A stretch of DNA of 64,000 nucleotides, taken from Planctomycetota bacterium (lineage in GTDB: Bacteria; Planctomycetota; Phycisphaerae; SM23-33). The stretch is taken from assembly GCA_022705325.1 (NCBI GenBank), contig JAKJER010000015.1:62001-126000 (forward strand). The letters are read 5' to 3'. Below the pieces are notes generated by a model that did no database searches, had not been told where the DNA came from, and worked only from the letters and a program-made list of their open reading frames with translations. A program made the translations under genes and the position numbers. Below, in pieces: positions 35,061-43,338 of the stretch. Within the stretch, counting starts at the first letter, position 1; each line of letters begins with the position of its first letter.

Positions 35061-36347
35061 ATGGACAAGAAACTTCTGATCGTGCAGGTGGCTGCCCTGG
35101 GATGGGACTTCCTTCATCGCAACGGCGTGCGCGCGTGCGAAGGCCTGGAGTTCAAGCCAGCCGACAGCGTGCTGCCCGCGTTGACCTGCACGGTTCAGGG
35201 CAGCTTCCGCACCGCCAGCCCGCCCTCGACCCACGGCATGGTGGCCAACGGACTGTACTTCCGCGACGTGCGGCGGACGATGTTCTGGGAGCAGTCGTCG
35301 GACCTGGTGGCCGGCGAGCGGATCTGGACCCGGTTCCGCCGTCGCGGAGGCCGGGTCGGAATGATGTTCTGGCAGCAGAGCCTGGGCGAACGGGTGGACC
35401 TGGTGCTCTCGCCCGCGCCCATCCACAAGCACCACGGAGGCATGATCCAGGATTGCTACTGCCAGCCTTCCGATCTGTACCAGCGCCTGCGAGCCAGGCT
35501 GGGAAAGTCGTTCAAGCTCATGCACTATTGGGGCCCGTTGGCGTCGGCGGCCGTGGGCGACTGGATCGCCGCGGCGACGGCGGCGGTATTGGAGGACCGC
35601 GAGTCGGCGCCGGACCTGCTGCTGACCTACCTGCCCTCGCTGGACTACGAGTTGCAGCGCGTGGGTCCATCCCATGCTCGCAGCCGCGTGGCCCTGGAGC
35701 GGACAATGCAGCAGCTTGCGGCGATGATTTCGGCGGCGCGGTCGCATGACTACGACGTGCTGGTTTACGGCGACTACGCCATCGCCGACGCCGCCCAGGC
35801 CGTCTTTCCCAACCGCGCCCTGAGGGCGGCGGGGCTCCTGGCCGTGCGCCAGGTGAAGCAAATGCTCTACCCGGACTTTCACGCCAGCCGGGCCTTCGCC
35901 CTGGTCGACCACGAGATCGCCCACGTGTACGTGCGCGACCCGGACGACGTCCAGGCCGCCGCCGAGTGCCTGCGGGCCCTGGACGGCGTGGAACGCGTGC
36001 TGGACCGGCGCGAGCAGGCGGATGCGGGGCTCGATCATCGCGCCGGCGGCGAGCTGGTGGTCGTGGCCCGCGAGGGTGCATGGCTGGCCTACCCGTGGTG
36101 GCAGAGGAAGCGCGAAGCCCCCGAATACGCCACGCACGTGGACATCCACAATAAGCCGGGTTATGATCCGTGCGAGTTGTTCTCCGGCTGGCCTCCGATC
36201 GTCACCGTGAGCCAGGACCCTTCGAGGGTGCGCGGCTCGCATGGGCGCGTGGGGCCGGGGCGCCAGGTCGCCTGGGCCTCCACGCTGGCCTTGGACGAAT
36301 CGGGCGACGTGATCGCCCTGGCCCGCGGCGTGCGGGACTGGCTCTGA
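35061..36347 (+). CDS. eboF: EboF-like nucleotide pyrophosphatase/phosphodiesterase
   Basis: A 428-residue protein of the alkaline-phosphatase superfamily. After MDKKLLIVQVAALGWDFL, the block LPALTCTVQGSFRTASPPSTHG holds the expected Thr nucleophile and the HG turn of nucleotide pyrophosphatase-like enzymes; later YGDYAI and DHEIAHVYV carry metal-ligand Asp and His residues. EboF is the phosphodiesterase-like member of the ebo cluster, whose product is needed to move or process secondary-metabolite precursors such as scytonemin monomers. Its own substrate is unknown. ATG 35061 lies 126 bp before eboD. TACAAT at 35022 may be its -10. Confidence 0.75.
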   Translation: MDKKLLIVQVAALGWDFLHRNGVRACEGLEFKPADSVLPALTCTVQGSFRTASPPSTHGMVANGLYFRDVRRTMFWEQSSDLVAGERIWTRFRRRGGRVGMMFWQQSLGERVDLVLSPAPIHKHHGGMIQDCYCQPSDLYQRLRARLGKSFKLMHYWGPLASAAVGDWIAAATAAVLEDRESAPDLLLTYLPSLDYELQRVGPSHARSRVALERTMQQLAAMISAARSHDYDVLVYGDYAIADAAQAVFPNRALRAAGLLAVRQVKQMLYPDFHASRAFALVDHEIAHVYVRDPDDVQAAAECLRALDGVERVLDRREQADAGLDHRAGGELVVVAREGAWLAYPWWQRKREAPEYATHVDIHNKPGYDPCELFSGWPPIVTVSQDPSRVRGSHGRVGPGRQVAWASTLALDESGDVIALARGVRDWL

Positions 36348-36349
36348 AG

Positions 36350-36402
36350 ATATTCGATTTGCGATTTGCGATTTGCGGCTTGCCCGCCGGCAGGCAGGCG
36401 TG
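36350..36402. repeat. GATTTGCG tandem repeat plus palindrome
   Basis: Three copies of a GATTTGCG-like 9-mer after the eboF stop run into a degenerate copy of the CCTGCC/GGCAGG palindrome at about 36382-36400. Confidence 0.6.
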
Positions 36403-36473
36403 AGGTCGTGGCGCAGGGTTGCGGCGCCGCTCGCCAATCGAGAATCGAGAGATCCACGGATTCGTGAATAGAC

Positions 36474-37664
36474 ATGACTGAAAGTGACCCAAGCACTCAC
36501 CCGGACGCCTATCACCAGCGCTTGCTCGTGCCGTTCGACTACCCCGTCCTGTTCGTCCACAACATCTTCGAGGCAGCCAACCCGCTGCTGGCCGACGTGC
36601 TGGACCGGCGCCGGGAGCGCCGCCGCCACCGGGTGGCCGTCTACGTGGACGCCGGGCTGTCCGCCGCCCGGCCCGCCCTCATGGACCAGATCAAGGAGTA
36701 TTTCCACTCGCGGGCCGAGCAGCTCGAACTGGCCTCTCCGCCGCAGATCGTGCCCGGCGGCGAGGAAGCCAAGAACGGCTGGCAGGTCGTCCGCGACGTG
36801 ATGTGGACGCTGGGCAACCTGCACCTGGACCGCCAGAGTTTCGTCCTGGCTGTCGGCGGCGGGGCCATGCTCGACATGGTCGGCTTCGCCACGTCGCTGG
36901 TGCACCGCGGGCTGCGCCTGGTGCGGGTGCCGTCGACGGTGCTGGCCCAGAACGATGCCGGCGTGGGCGTCAAGACGGGCATGGACGAGCACGGGCAGAA
37001 GAACTTCGTGGGCACGTTCGCCCCTCCTTTCGCGGTGATCAACGACCTGGCCATGCTGGACTCGCTGGCCGACCGCGACTGGATCGGCGGGTGCAGCGAG
37101 GCCTTCAAGGTCGCTCTGATCAAGGACGCCGCCTTTTTCGACTGGCTGTACGATCATGCGAACGCTTTGGCCCGGCGCGACCAGGCCGCCATGGAGCACC
37201 TGGTGCGACGAACGGCCATTTTGCACCTGGAGCACATTGCCACCGCGGGCGACCCGTTCGAGATGGGCTCGGCCCGCCCGCTCGATTTCGGGCACTGGGC
37301 CGGGCACAAGCTCGAAACGATCAGCCGCTTCCGCGTAGCCCACGGGCAGGCGGTGGCGATCGGGATCGCCATCGACCTGGTGTATGCCATGAGCAAGGGA
37401 CTGCTCTCGCGGATCGAGTTGGAGCGGGCGATGGAGGCGATGTCCGCGTGCGGTCTGCCGCTCTGGGACGCGTGCCTGGATGAGCGGACGGCCGACGGTG
37501 AGCGGGCGGTTCTGGCCGGGCTGGAGGAGTTCCGCGAGCATCTCGGCGGGCGGTTGACGGTTACGCTGCCCAACGGGATCGGGCAGAAGATCGAGGTGCA
37601 CGAGATGAACTCGGAGTTGCTGGCCGAGGCGGTGGAGCAGTTGAGGGAACGTTCGTTGATTTGA
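36474..37664 (+). CDS. eboD: EboD-type 3-dehydroquinate synthase homologue
   Basis: A 396-residue member of the dehydroquinate synthase fold, longer than AroB (about 360). The NAD-binding part has VLAVGGGAMLDMVGF and VRVPSTVLAQNDAGVGVKTG; FGHWAGHKLE and VAHGQAVAIG carry the metal-binding histidines and glutamate. The block FVGTFAPPFAVINDLAMLD separates EboD from AroB. AroB cyclises DAHP; the EboD substrate is not established but probably a related sugar acid or sedoheptulose phosphate. The adjoining eboE and eboF homologues make the assignment firm. ATG 36474 is followed by a Pro/His-rich start. Confidence 0.85.
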   Translation: MTESDPSTHPDAYHQRLLVPFDYPVLFVHNIFEAANPLLADVLDRRRERRRHRVAVYVDAGLSAARPALMDQIKEYFHSRAEQLELASPPQIVPGGEEAKNGWQVVRDVMWTLGNLHLDRQSFVLAVGGGAMLDMVGFATSLVHRGLRLVRVPSTVLAQNDAGVGVKTGMDEHGQKNFVGTFAPPFAVINDLAMLDSLADRDWIGGCSEAFKVALIKDAAFFDWLYDHANALARRDQAAMEHLVRRTAILHLEHIATAGDPFEMGSARPLDFGHWAGHKLETISRFRVAHGQAVAIGIAIDLVYAMSKGLLSRIELERAMEAMSACGLPLWDACLDERTADGERAVLAGLEEFREHLGGRLTVTLPNGIGQKIEVHEMNSELLAEAVEQLRERSLI

Positions 37665-37684
37665 CCTTTGACCCAGAGCACGCC

Positions 37685-38872
37685 ATGAAGATACAGGATT
37701 CGCCTGCGACCCATCTGACGTACTGTTTGAACATCCACCCGGGCGAGAGCTGGGCGGAGAATTTCGCGGCCATCCGAGACAAGGCCGTGCGGGTCCGCAA
37801 CCTGGTGGGGCCGGACGGCGAGTTCGGTCTGGGCCTGCGGCTGGGCAACCAGGCGGCCTGTGAGCTGCTGGACCCGGCCAGGCGAAAAGAACTCAAGACG
37901 TTCCTGTCTGACAACGCCCTGTACGTCTTCACCGTCAACGCGTTTCCCTACGGGCAGTTTCATCAGACGGCCGTCAAGGAGGACGTGTACGCCCCGGACT
38001 GGCGTTCGCCCCAGCGTCTTCAGTACACCCAGGCGGTGGCGAAGATCCTGGCCGACCTGCTGCCCGCACACGTGCAGGGAAGCATCAGCACCGCGCCCGG
38101 GTCGTATAAGCCGTGGATTCAGTCGCGCCAGGACGAGGAAGCGATGGTCCGCAACCTGGTGCTGGCGTGTTTCGCGCTGTTCGACATCCGACACACCACC
38201 GGCAAGCGGATCGAACTGGCCATCGAGCCGGAGCCCGATTGCTACATCGAGAGCACCGGCGAGTTGATTGACTTCCTCACCGGCCCCCTGAAGGGCTACG
38301 CCCAGCGATTCATGGTCCAGCAGCACCAGGTCGGTGATGAATTCCGCGACGGGATCTGGGAGCACCTGGGCGCATGCCTGGATACCGCCCACGCAGCCGT
38401 GCTGTTCGAGGACCCGATGGAGAGCCTCCGCCGACTCCGCCAGGCCCGCATCCACGTCAGCAAGGTCCAGGTCAGTTCCGCCCTTCGCCTCCAGCCTCGG
38501 GGGCGGGCCCTGGAGAAGCTGCGAACGTTCGCCGAGGGCGTCTATCTGCACCAGGTCAAGGCCAGGCGGTCCGACGGAACGATCGTCTCGTACGCGGACC
38601 TGCCCCAGGCGCTGGCGGCAGCAAGCGACGGGGCCGACGACGAGTGGCGCGTGCACTTCCACGTACCGCTCTTCTTCGACAGCTTCGAGGACCTCCACTC
38701 GACCAGCGACCTGCTGACGCCCGCCTTCTTCGCCGAGGCCTGCCAGGCCAGCCGCAACCTGGAGATCGAGACCTACACCTTCGACGTCCTGCCCGCCGAC
38801 CTGCGCCCGGCGGACGTGACCGACTCCATCGCCAACGAGTACCGCTGGGTGCTCGACCAGATGGGCGTGTAG
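37685..38872 (+). CDS. eboE: EboE metabolite-traffic protein (xylose isomerase-like TIM barrel)
   Basis: A 395-residue TIM-barrel protein of the AP endonuclease/xylose isomerase superfamily. HLTYCLNIHPGESWAENF opens it, as in EboE proteins. ELAIEPEPDCYIEST, GACLDTAHAAVLFE and HVSKVQVSSAL supply Glu, Asp and His metal ligands, and RVHFHVPLFFD the last strand. EboE is required in ebo-dependent export or processing of metabolites; its chemistry is unknown. ATG 37685 is preferred over a TTG at 37661 that overlaps the eboD stop, since the conserved region begins just after it. It lies 20 bp downstream of eboD and is surely cotranscribed. Confidence 0.87.
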   Translation: MKIQDSPATHLTYCLNIHPGESWAENFAAIRDKAVRVRNLVGPDGEFGLGLRLGNQAACELLDPARRKELKTFLSDNALYVFTVNAFPYGQFHQTAVKEDVYAPDWRSPQRLQYTQAVAKILADLLPAHVQGSISTAPGSYKPWIQSRQDEEAMVRNLVLACFALFDIRHTTGKRIELAIEPEPDCYIESTGELIDFLTGPLKGYAQRFMVQQHQVGDEFRDGIWEHLGACLDTAHAAVLFEDPMESLRRLRQARIHVSKVQVSSALRLQPRGRALEKLRTFAEGVYLHQVKARRSDGTIVSYADLPQALAAASDGADDEWRVHFHVPLFFDSFEDLHSTSDLLTPAFFAEACQASRNLEIETYTFDVLPADLRPADVTDSIANEYRWVLDQMGV

Positions 38873-38873
38873 C

Positions 38874-38915
38874 GGAATTGCGGATTGCGAATTTCGGATT
38901 GCCGATTTCGGGCGC
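38874..38915. repeat. GGATTGCG-type simple repeat
   Basis: Imperfect tandem copies of GGATTGCGAATTTC-like units after the eboE stop, related in style to 36350. Confidence 0.55.
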
Positions 38916-38990
38916 AGTCCGTCGCGGGCCCGCCGGTGGTTGAAGCCTGGGCCTCGCGCTACAATGTCCACGCAACCGAAAGGCAACCCC

Positions 38991-39182
38991 ATGGACGATT
39001 CGATCTCCGAAGGCATCGAGAAGGTTCAAGTCGCCAACGAGTTCCGCGCCTGCGCGGCCTGCGGGTACGGGCGCGGGTTCCACTCGTCGTTCCTGCCCGA
39101 GGGCGAGCGGCTTCGGGTGGTGTTCATCTGTCCCAACTGCGGCGCGCGGTACGACCTGGGGCTGTTCGTCCAACCGGGGTAG
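38991..39182 (+). CDS. small zinc-ribbon protein
   Basis: A 63-residue protein with one four-cysteine zinc ribbon: CAAC near residue 21 and CPNC near residue 45, separated by a beta-hairpin with RLRVVFICPNCG. Function unknown; such ribbons bind nucleic acid or partner proteins. ATG 38991 is preceded by AAAGG; an upstream in-frame ATG at 38964 lacks a ribosome site. TACAAT at 38960 may be its -10. It could be the last gene of the ebo transcript or separate. Confidence 0.7.
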   Translation: MDDSISEGIEKVQVANEFRACAACGYGRGFHSSFLPEGERLRVVFICPNCGARYDLGLFVQPG

Positions 39183-39218
39183 TTGCCCGCTCCAGGCCGG
39201 GACGGCCGGTAGCAAGGC

Positions 39219-39247
39219 TTGTCGCGCCGATGCACACGTAGTACGAT
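39219..39247 (+). promoter_or_regulatory. sigma-70-like promoter for the Cys/His exported protein
   Basis: TTGTCG (39219-39224) and TACGAT (39242-39247) are 17 bp apart, with AGGAG at 39255-39259 just before the ATG at 39266. Confidence 0.4.
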
Positions 39248-39265
39248 GCCCGCAGGAGAAGTGCA

Positions 39266-40987
39266 ATGATCCGAGCAAGAATCCGCGGGCGCCTGCTTCC
39301 AGCCTTGATCGTCACCCTGTTGCTGCCGGCAGCGGCCTGGGCTGCGCCGGCTCCGGAGGCGGCGCCTCAGCCGCCGGCCGAAGACGTCCGCAACGCCATC
39401 GCGGCAGGTGAGTTCACCGCCTGGTTCCAGAACGCCACCGCCTGGCTCAACGAACGGGCCACGGCACGAGCCGACCAAGCCACCCTGATCTCCCTGATCG
39501 ACAGGCCGGACGTCCGCCGCGTGCTCGACGGCCGGCAAGTGATCGCCGCCTGCGGGGCCGGGGAACTGGGCGCTTTCGCCAAGGCCGCCCCCGCCAACCA
39601 GACGTTTCTCACCTGGCTCCTCAGCGACACCGAAACGATGGACCTACTGCTGGAGGGGGCGGCGCCCCTGAAGTTGGGGGCCCGCGAGAAGAACCAGTCG
39701 CACCTGAAAGTCGCTTCTCTGGAGATCCTGCGGAAGATTCTCGCCGGCGACGGAGACGCCAAGGGCGGGCTCTGCCGCAAGCTGGCCATCGCGACGGCGC
39801 TGGCCCCGCCGGGCACGGGGGCACCAGGCGCGGGGCACGCCAAGCCGCCGGTCGACCCGGTCGAGCGATACATGCACTTCAAGCAGGCCCACCGCAACGG
39901 CGAGCTGGTCCCCAGCTTCGACAAGCTGACCGTGTGGGAGTACCAGAAGGTGGTGCAGTCGGGCGCGTCCAACGAGGACCTGGCCTGGGGGCGCCGGATG
40001 ATCGGCACATTCCGCCCCGACCTGCTCGAGGATGAGACGGTGGTCAACTCGACCAGCTTCGTCTGGCGGCGCAACGCCCCGCCCGAGCACTATCCGTACA
40101 AGGACATGCGGTACGTGCTGGCCGGCGGGGGCAAGTGCGGGCCTCGCTCGTCGTGGGCGGTGTTCATCTGCCAGGCCTGGGGTGTGCCGGCCATCGGCGT
40201 AGGCCAGCCGGGCCACGCCTGCGTCGCTTTCCGCTCGGCCAACCCCATGGCCCAACCCCAGCCGGGCAACGTGTGGAAGGTCGCCTACGGGCGAGGTTGG
40301 GAGGTGTCCAAGCTCGAGGGCATGAGCGGTCCGGAGTTCCTCCAGGCCGTCCGGGAACGCTCGCACGCGAAGGTGTTTTCGCGAATCGAGCACCTCCGCT
40401 GGCTGGCGGCGGCGGTGACGCCGGAGAAGAAGTCAGCCGCGATCCTCCAGGTGCTGAACGCCATGCGGACATCGCTGGCCGAAGCCAAGAGCGAGATCCC
40501 CGCCGCGCCTGTCCGGCCGGTAAGTGTGAAGACCGATTCCGGCTCCAGCCGGCCCATCGGCCCGGTCGGCGGTGTCATTCACGTCCTCGCCGCGGCCTTC
40601 ACCAAGACCGGCGGGCAGATCTCGTGGGGCGGACAGTTCCCCCACGTGCTGGTGCACCATGGCCCCACGGGGCAGCCGCAAGTTTACTTCCAGCAGCAAA
40701 TGAAGAGCCAATGGGCCGACTATCTCATCGACGTGCCGGCCGCCGGAACCTATCGACTGGTCATGCAGGCCGCCTGCGTCAACGACCACCAGGTGCTCGA
40801 GTTCTGCTCGGGCGACAAGATGCTGGCCCAGGTCGCCATCCCGCTCACCTACGGCCTGTGGCAGGAGACGTCGCCGGTGGAGTTGCGCCTGGACAAGGGC
40901 GTGCAGACGCTACGGGTCCAGACGCCGACGACCGAGCACAAGCGCGGCATCGCCCTGCAGTCGTTCAAGCTGAAGTCGAAGGACTGA
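39266..40987 (+). CDS. exported Cys/His (transglutaminase-like) protein with C-terminal beta module
   Basis: A 573-residue protein with a signal peptide ending at AWA (about residue 26). The central part contains GGGKCGPRSSWAVFICQAWG with Cys291, then GVGQPGHACVAFR with His317, the Cys-His arrangement of papain/transglutaminase-fold enzymes. The third catalytic residue is not obvious; VWKVAYGRGWE nearby could supply it. From about residue 445 a beta-sandwich with WADYLIDVPAAGTYRLVM and LRLDKGVQTLRV resembles carbohydrate-binding CBM6-like modules. It may crosslink or cleave amide bonds in surface glycoproteins or peptidoglycan. I recognise the domain style but no characterised relative. AGGAG precedes ATG 39266. 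Confidence 0.65.
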   Translation: MIRARIRGRLLPALIVTLLLPAAAWAAPAPEAAPQPPAEDVRNAIAAGEFTAWFQNATAWLNERATARADQATLISLIDRPDVRRVLDGRQVIAACGAGELGAFAKAAPANQTFLTWLLSDTETMDLLLEGAAPLKLGAREKNQSHLKVASLEILRKILAGDGDAKGGLCRKLAIATALAPPGTGAPGAGHAKPPVDPVERYMHFKQAHRNGELVPSFDKLTVWEYQKVVQSGASNEDLAWGRRMIGTFRPDLLEDETVVNSTSFVWRRNAPPEHYPYKDMRYVLAGGGKCGPRSSWAVFICQAWGVPAIGVGQPGHACVAFRSANPMAQPQPGNVWKVAYGRGWEVSKLEGMSGPEFLQAVRERSHAKVFSRIEHLRWLAAAVTPEKKSAAILQVLNAMRTSLAEAKSEIPAAPVRPVSVKTDSGSSRPIGPVGGVIHVLAAAFTKTGGQISWGGQFPHVLVHHGPTGQPQVYFQQQMKSQWADYLIDVPAAGTYRLVMQAACVNDHQVLEFCSGDKMLAQVAIPLTYGLWQETSPVELRLDKGVQTLRVQTPTTEHKRGIALQSFKLKSKD

Positions 40988-40994
40988 AAGCGGC

Positions 40995-41049
40995 GGAAGC
41001 GCGGAGGGGCTGTCCTGACCTTTCCACACGGGTGGGACGCCGCGCTTCC
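40995..41049. terminator. inverted repeat between convergent genes
   Basis: GGAAGCGCGG (40995-41004) and CCGCGCTTCC (41040-41049) form a perfect 10-bp stem with a 35-nt loop, between the stops of 39266-40987 and the sulfatase. It lacks a T-tract. Possible bidirectional terminator. Confidence 0.4.
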
Positions 41050-42600
41050 TCACTTCTTCTGTCGTTCCTTGGCGCCCATCTCGGTGGCCGCGCCGCGGTC
41101 GCCCTGCTGCTTCATCCACGCGTCGAGCTGCGCCCGCAGGCGCTTTCGCTCGGCCTCCAGGGACGGCTCTGCCGACAGGTCCTTCATTTCGTGGGGGTCG
41201 CTCTGAATGTCGTAGAACTCGACAGCCGGGCGGCGGAGGTAGCGATCCACCTGGCTGCGAGCGAAGGTGTCGCCGGCGGCGGCCTTGGCCTGCCACGACT
41301 TGAACAGGTCGCCCTTAAGCACGACGTTCTGGAACTGGGCGTCGTGATTGAGGTTCAGGATGTACTTGTAGCGGGCGTCGCGAACGCAGCGGATGCCGTA
41401 GGCCTCCGGCCCGTTGATGATGCCGCGGGAGGTCTGGACGGCGAAGACGGTCTCGCGGCATCGGTCGGCCCGGCCGGTGAGCGCGTCGAGGAAGCTTCGC
41501 CCGTCGAGGTCGTCCGGCGGGTTGGCCCCAGCGGCGGCCAGGAACGTTGGCAGGACGTCCACGTACTGCATAAGGGCCTGGGAGGTCGATCCGGGCTTGA
41601 CTCGCCCGGGCCAGCGGGCAACGGCTGCGACGCGGATGCCGGCGTCGTAGAGGGTCCACTTGCAGTGGGGCCAGCCGCTGCCCTGTTCGCTCAGCACGAG
41701 GACCAGGGTGTTGTCCGCCTGGCCGGTCTGGTCCAGGATGCTCATGACCTGGCCTACCTGGCGGTCGAAGACTTCGATCTCAGCGTAGTAGGCGGCCAGG
41801 GCGCGACGCGTTTCAGGAGTGTCTACGAGATACGGCGGGAGGGTGAGCTTGGCCGGGTCATAGACAGTCGCGTCGCCCAGGTTCCACGGGCCGTGCGGTT
41901 CGTTGGAGGCGACCACCAGGCAGAAGGGCTGGTCCTTGTCGCGCGCGATGAAGCTCCGGATGGCGCCGGCTGCCCCCGAACCGACGGCGCCGGCGATCGC
42001 GGACGCGCCGCCGGCGTCTGATTCGTCGCCCTGGGCTCGCTTGGCCTTCTTGCCGCCTTTGGCGGTCTTGCCCGCCCTGGTTTCGCCTTCGCCCTTCGCG
42101 GCCTTGCCCGCCCCAGCGGCCGGGTGCTCAAACGGGAACGATTCCCGCGGGCCGAAGTGCGTCTTACCGACCAGGCCCACCCGGTAGCCCAGCGGCCGGA
42201 GGTGGTGCGGCATGGACTTCACGCCGTCGTACACCCGCGAGTGGTTGGGATGAGCCCCGTTGCGAACGGGAAAGAGCCCGGTGTACAGGGCCTGGCGGCA
42301 CGGGGCGCACATGGGGGCGGGGGTGAACATGTTCACGAGGCGCATGCCCTGGGCGGCCAGGCGGTCCAGGTTTGGCGTGCGGACGTCCTTGTTGCCCCAG
42401 CAGCCGACGTCGTGGTAGGTCATATCGTCGGCAATGATGATCACGAAGTTGGGCTTGCGCGAAGGTTGGGACGCTTCGGCGGCCCTGGCCCCGCTTGGCA
42501 GACGAACAGCCAGGCCGCTCGCGACGGCGGCCAGGCCTGTTGCAGTTGAGCGGAGCAGACAGCGACGGGTAAGACGGTTGTCGATTCGGCTCGAAGTCAT
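41050..42600 (-). CDS. Tat-exported type I sulfatase
   Basis: A 516-residue sulfatase. The N terminus has a twin-arginine signal (TRRCLLRS, then a hydrophobic stretch to about residue 37). NFVIIIADDMTYHDVG binds metal, and C98-A-P-C-R102 in PMCAPCRQALYTG is the site converted to formylglycine, with YTGLFPVRNG after it. GLVGKTHFG gives the active-site lysine and histidine. Residues about 160-213 are a low-complexity Lys/Ala/Gly-rich insertion not found in most sulfatases. It removes sulfate esters from glycans outside the cytoplasm. A formylglycine-generating enzyme is not in the window. ATG 42600 is chosen with AAGGG upstream. Confidence 0.9.
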   Translation of the reverse strand: MTSSRIDNRLTRRCLLRSTATGLAAVASGLAVRLPSGARAAEASQPSRKPNFVIIIADDMTYHDVGCWGNKDVRTPNLDRLAAQGMRLVNMFTPAPMCAPCRQALYTGLFPVRNGAHPNHSRVYDGVKSMPHHLRPLGYRVGLVGKTHFGPRESFPFEHPAAGAGKAAKGEGETRAGKTAKGGKKAKRAQGDESDAGGASAIAGAVGSGAAGAIRSFIARDKDQPFCLVVASNEPHGPWNLGDATVYDPAKLTLPPYLVDTPETRRALAAYYAEIEVFDRQVGQVMSILDQTGQADNTLVLVLSEQGSGWPHCKWTLYDAGIRVAAVARWPGRVKPGSTSQALMQYVDVLPTFLAAAGANPPDDLDGRSFLDALTGRADRCRETVFAVQTSRGIINGPEAYGIRCVRDARYKYILNLNHDAQFQNVVLKGDLFKSWQAKAAAGDTFARSQVDRYLRRPAVEFYDIQSDPHEMKDLSAEPSLEAERKRLRAQLDAWMKQQGDRGAATEMGAKERQKK

Positions 42601-42674
42601 GTCACGCGCCCTTTCGGTCCGGTAGAGCGGTGTCCAGTCTGCCAAGTTCGCAGTGAAAAAGACATGAGAAAACC

Positions 42675-42708
42675 AGGCCCCGCAACCGTGAGACGCGGGG
42701 CCTTTTTG
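42675..42708 (+). terminator. plus-strand terminator with no plus-strand gene before it
   Basis: AGGCCCCGC (42675-42683) pairs with GCGGGGCCT (42695-42703) and ends in TTTTT. It faces right, but the only gene to its left (sulfatase) runs left. It may end an antisense or small RNA, or act weakly as a leader hairpin of the sulfatase. Confidence 0.6.
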
Positions 42709-43338
42709 GTTTCCCGAAACGACGTTGGGACGGCGTCACCGCCCGGCTGGACGGGTACAGGGCTTCCCTGCTCCGGCGAACCGCCCGCCCACAACCGGCG
42801 ATTTTTTTCAGAACCGGTGACAAAGAGTTGTCACCGCTTCCTCGTACAACTGGACTTCGATCAGGGAGGATCCCCCCACCGCCGCGGGAACCAGCCGCCC
42901 CGCCGCCTGGGACTGCACGGACCAGGACGGGCCAGAATCGGCGAAAGCGCCATTTCAGGTAACGATGGCTCCTGATGCGCCTAGGGAAGGCCGCAAGGCG
43001 GGCCGCCGCACCTGCGGGACGCCTTCGGGGTTTCCTGATGAAGGTAGTCGCCATGTTGACGGGACGCGAGGGGGGCGGCGCGGGTCGCCGCCGCCGAGTC
43101 GGCATGATCCCCCCGGCCGCTGCCCGCGGTCAACCCGGCCCAATCCGGCATGTCCTCTCGGCTGACCGGTCCGTCAACAATCACATCCCCCTCCTCAGCC
43201 GCGGCCGGCCCCCACCGACCCGCTTCCCCCGCCCACGCCACCGTTGAAATCCCCTGACAAAGCCTGAACGCAAACACATTGGCTGACAGGCCCGGGGATT
43301 CCGCGCGCGCTCCCTTCCCTCCCGCTCACGAGAGACCT
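42709..43338. other. gene-free region upstream of the unknown zinc-ribbon gene
   Basis: About 630 bp. Short open frames here (for example 42975-43247) are Arg/Pro/Gly-rich, lack ribosome sites and look like GC-driven noise. GATTTTTTTC at 42800-42809 is an isolated T-run. No promoter stands out. The region may hold an unrecognised RNA or decayed sequence. Confidence 0.4.

Noticed and set aside
42664..43247. Short plus-strand frames between the sulfatase and the unknown zinc-ribbon gene
   Set aside because: Low-complexity Arg/Pro/Gly composition, one begins before a terminator, and none has a ribosome site.
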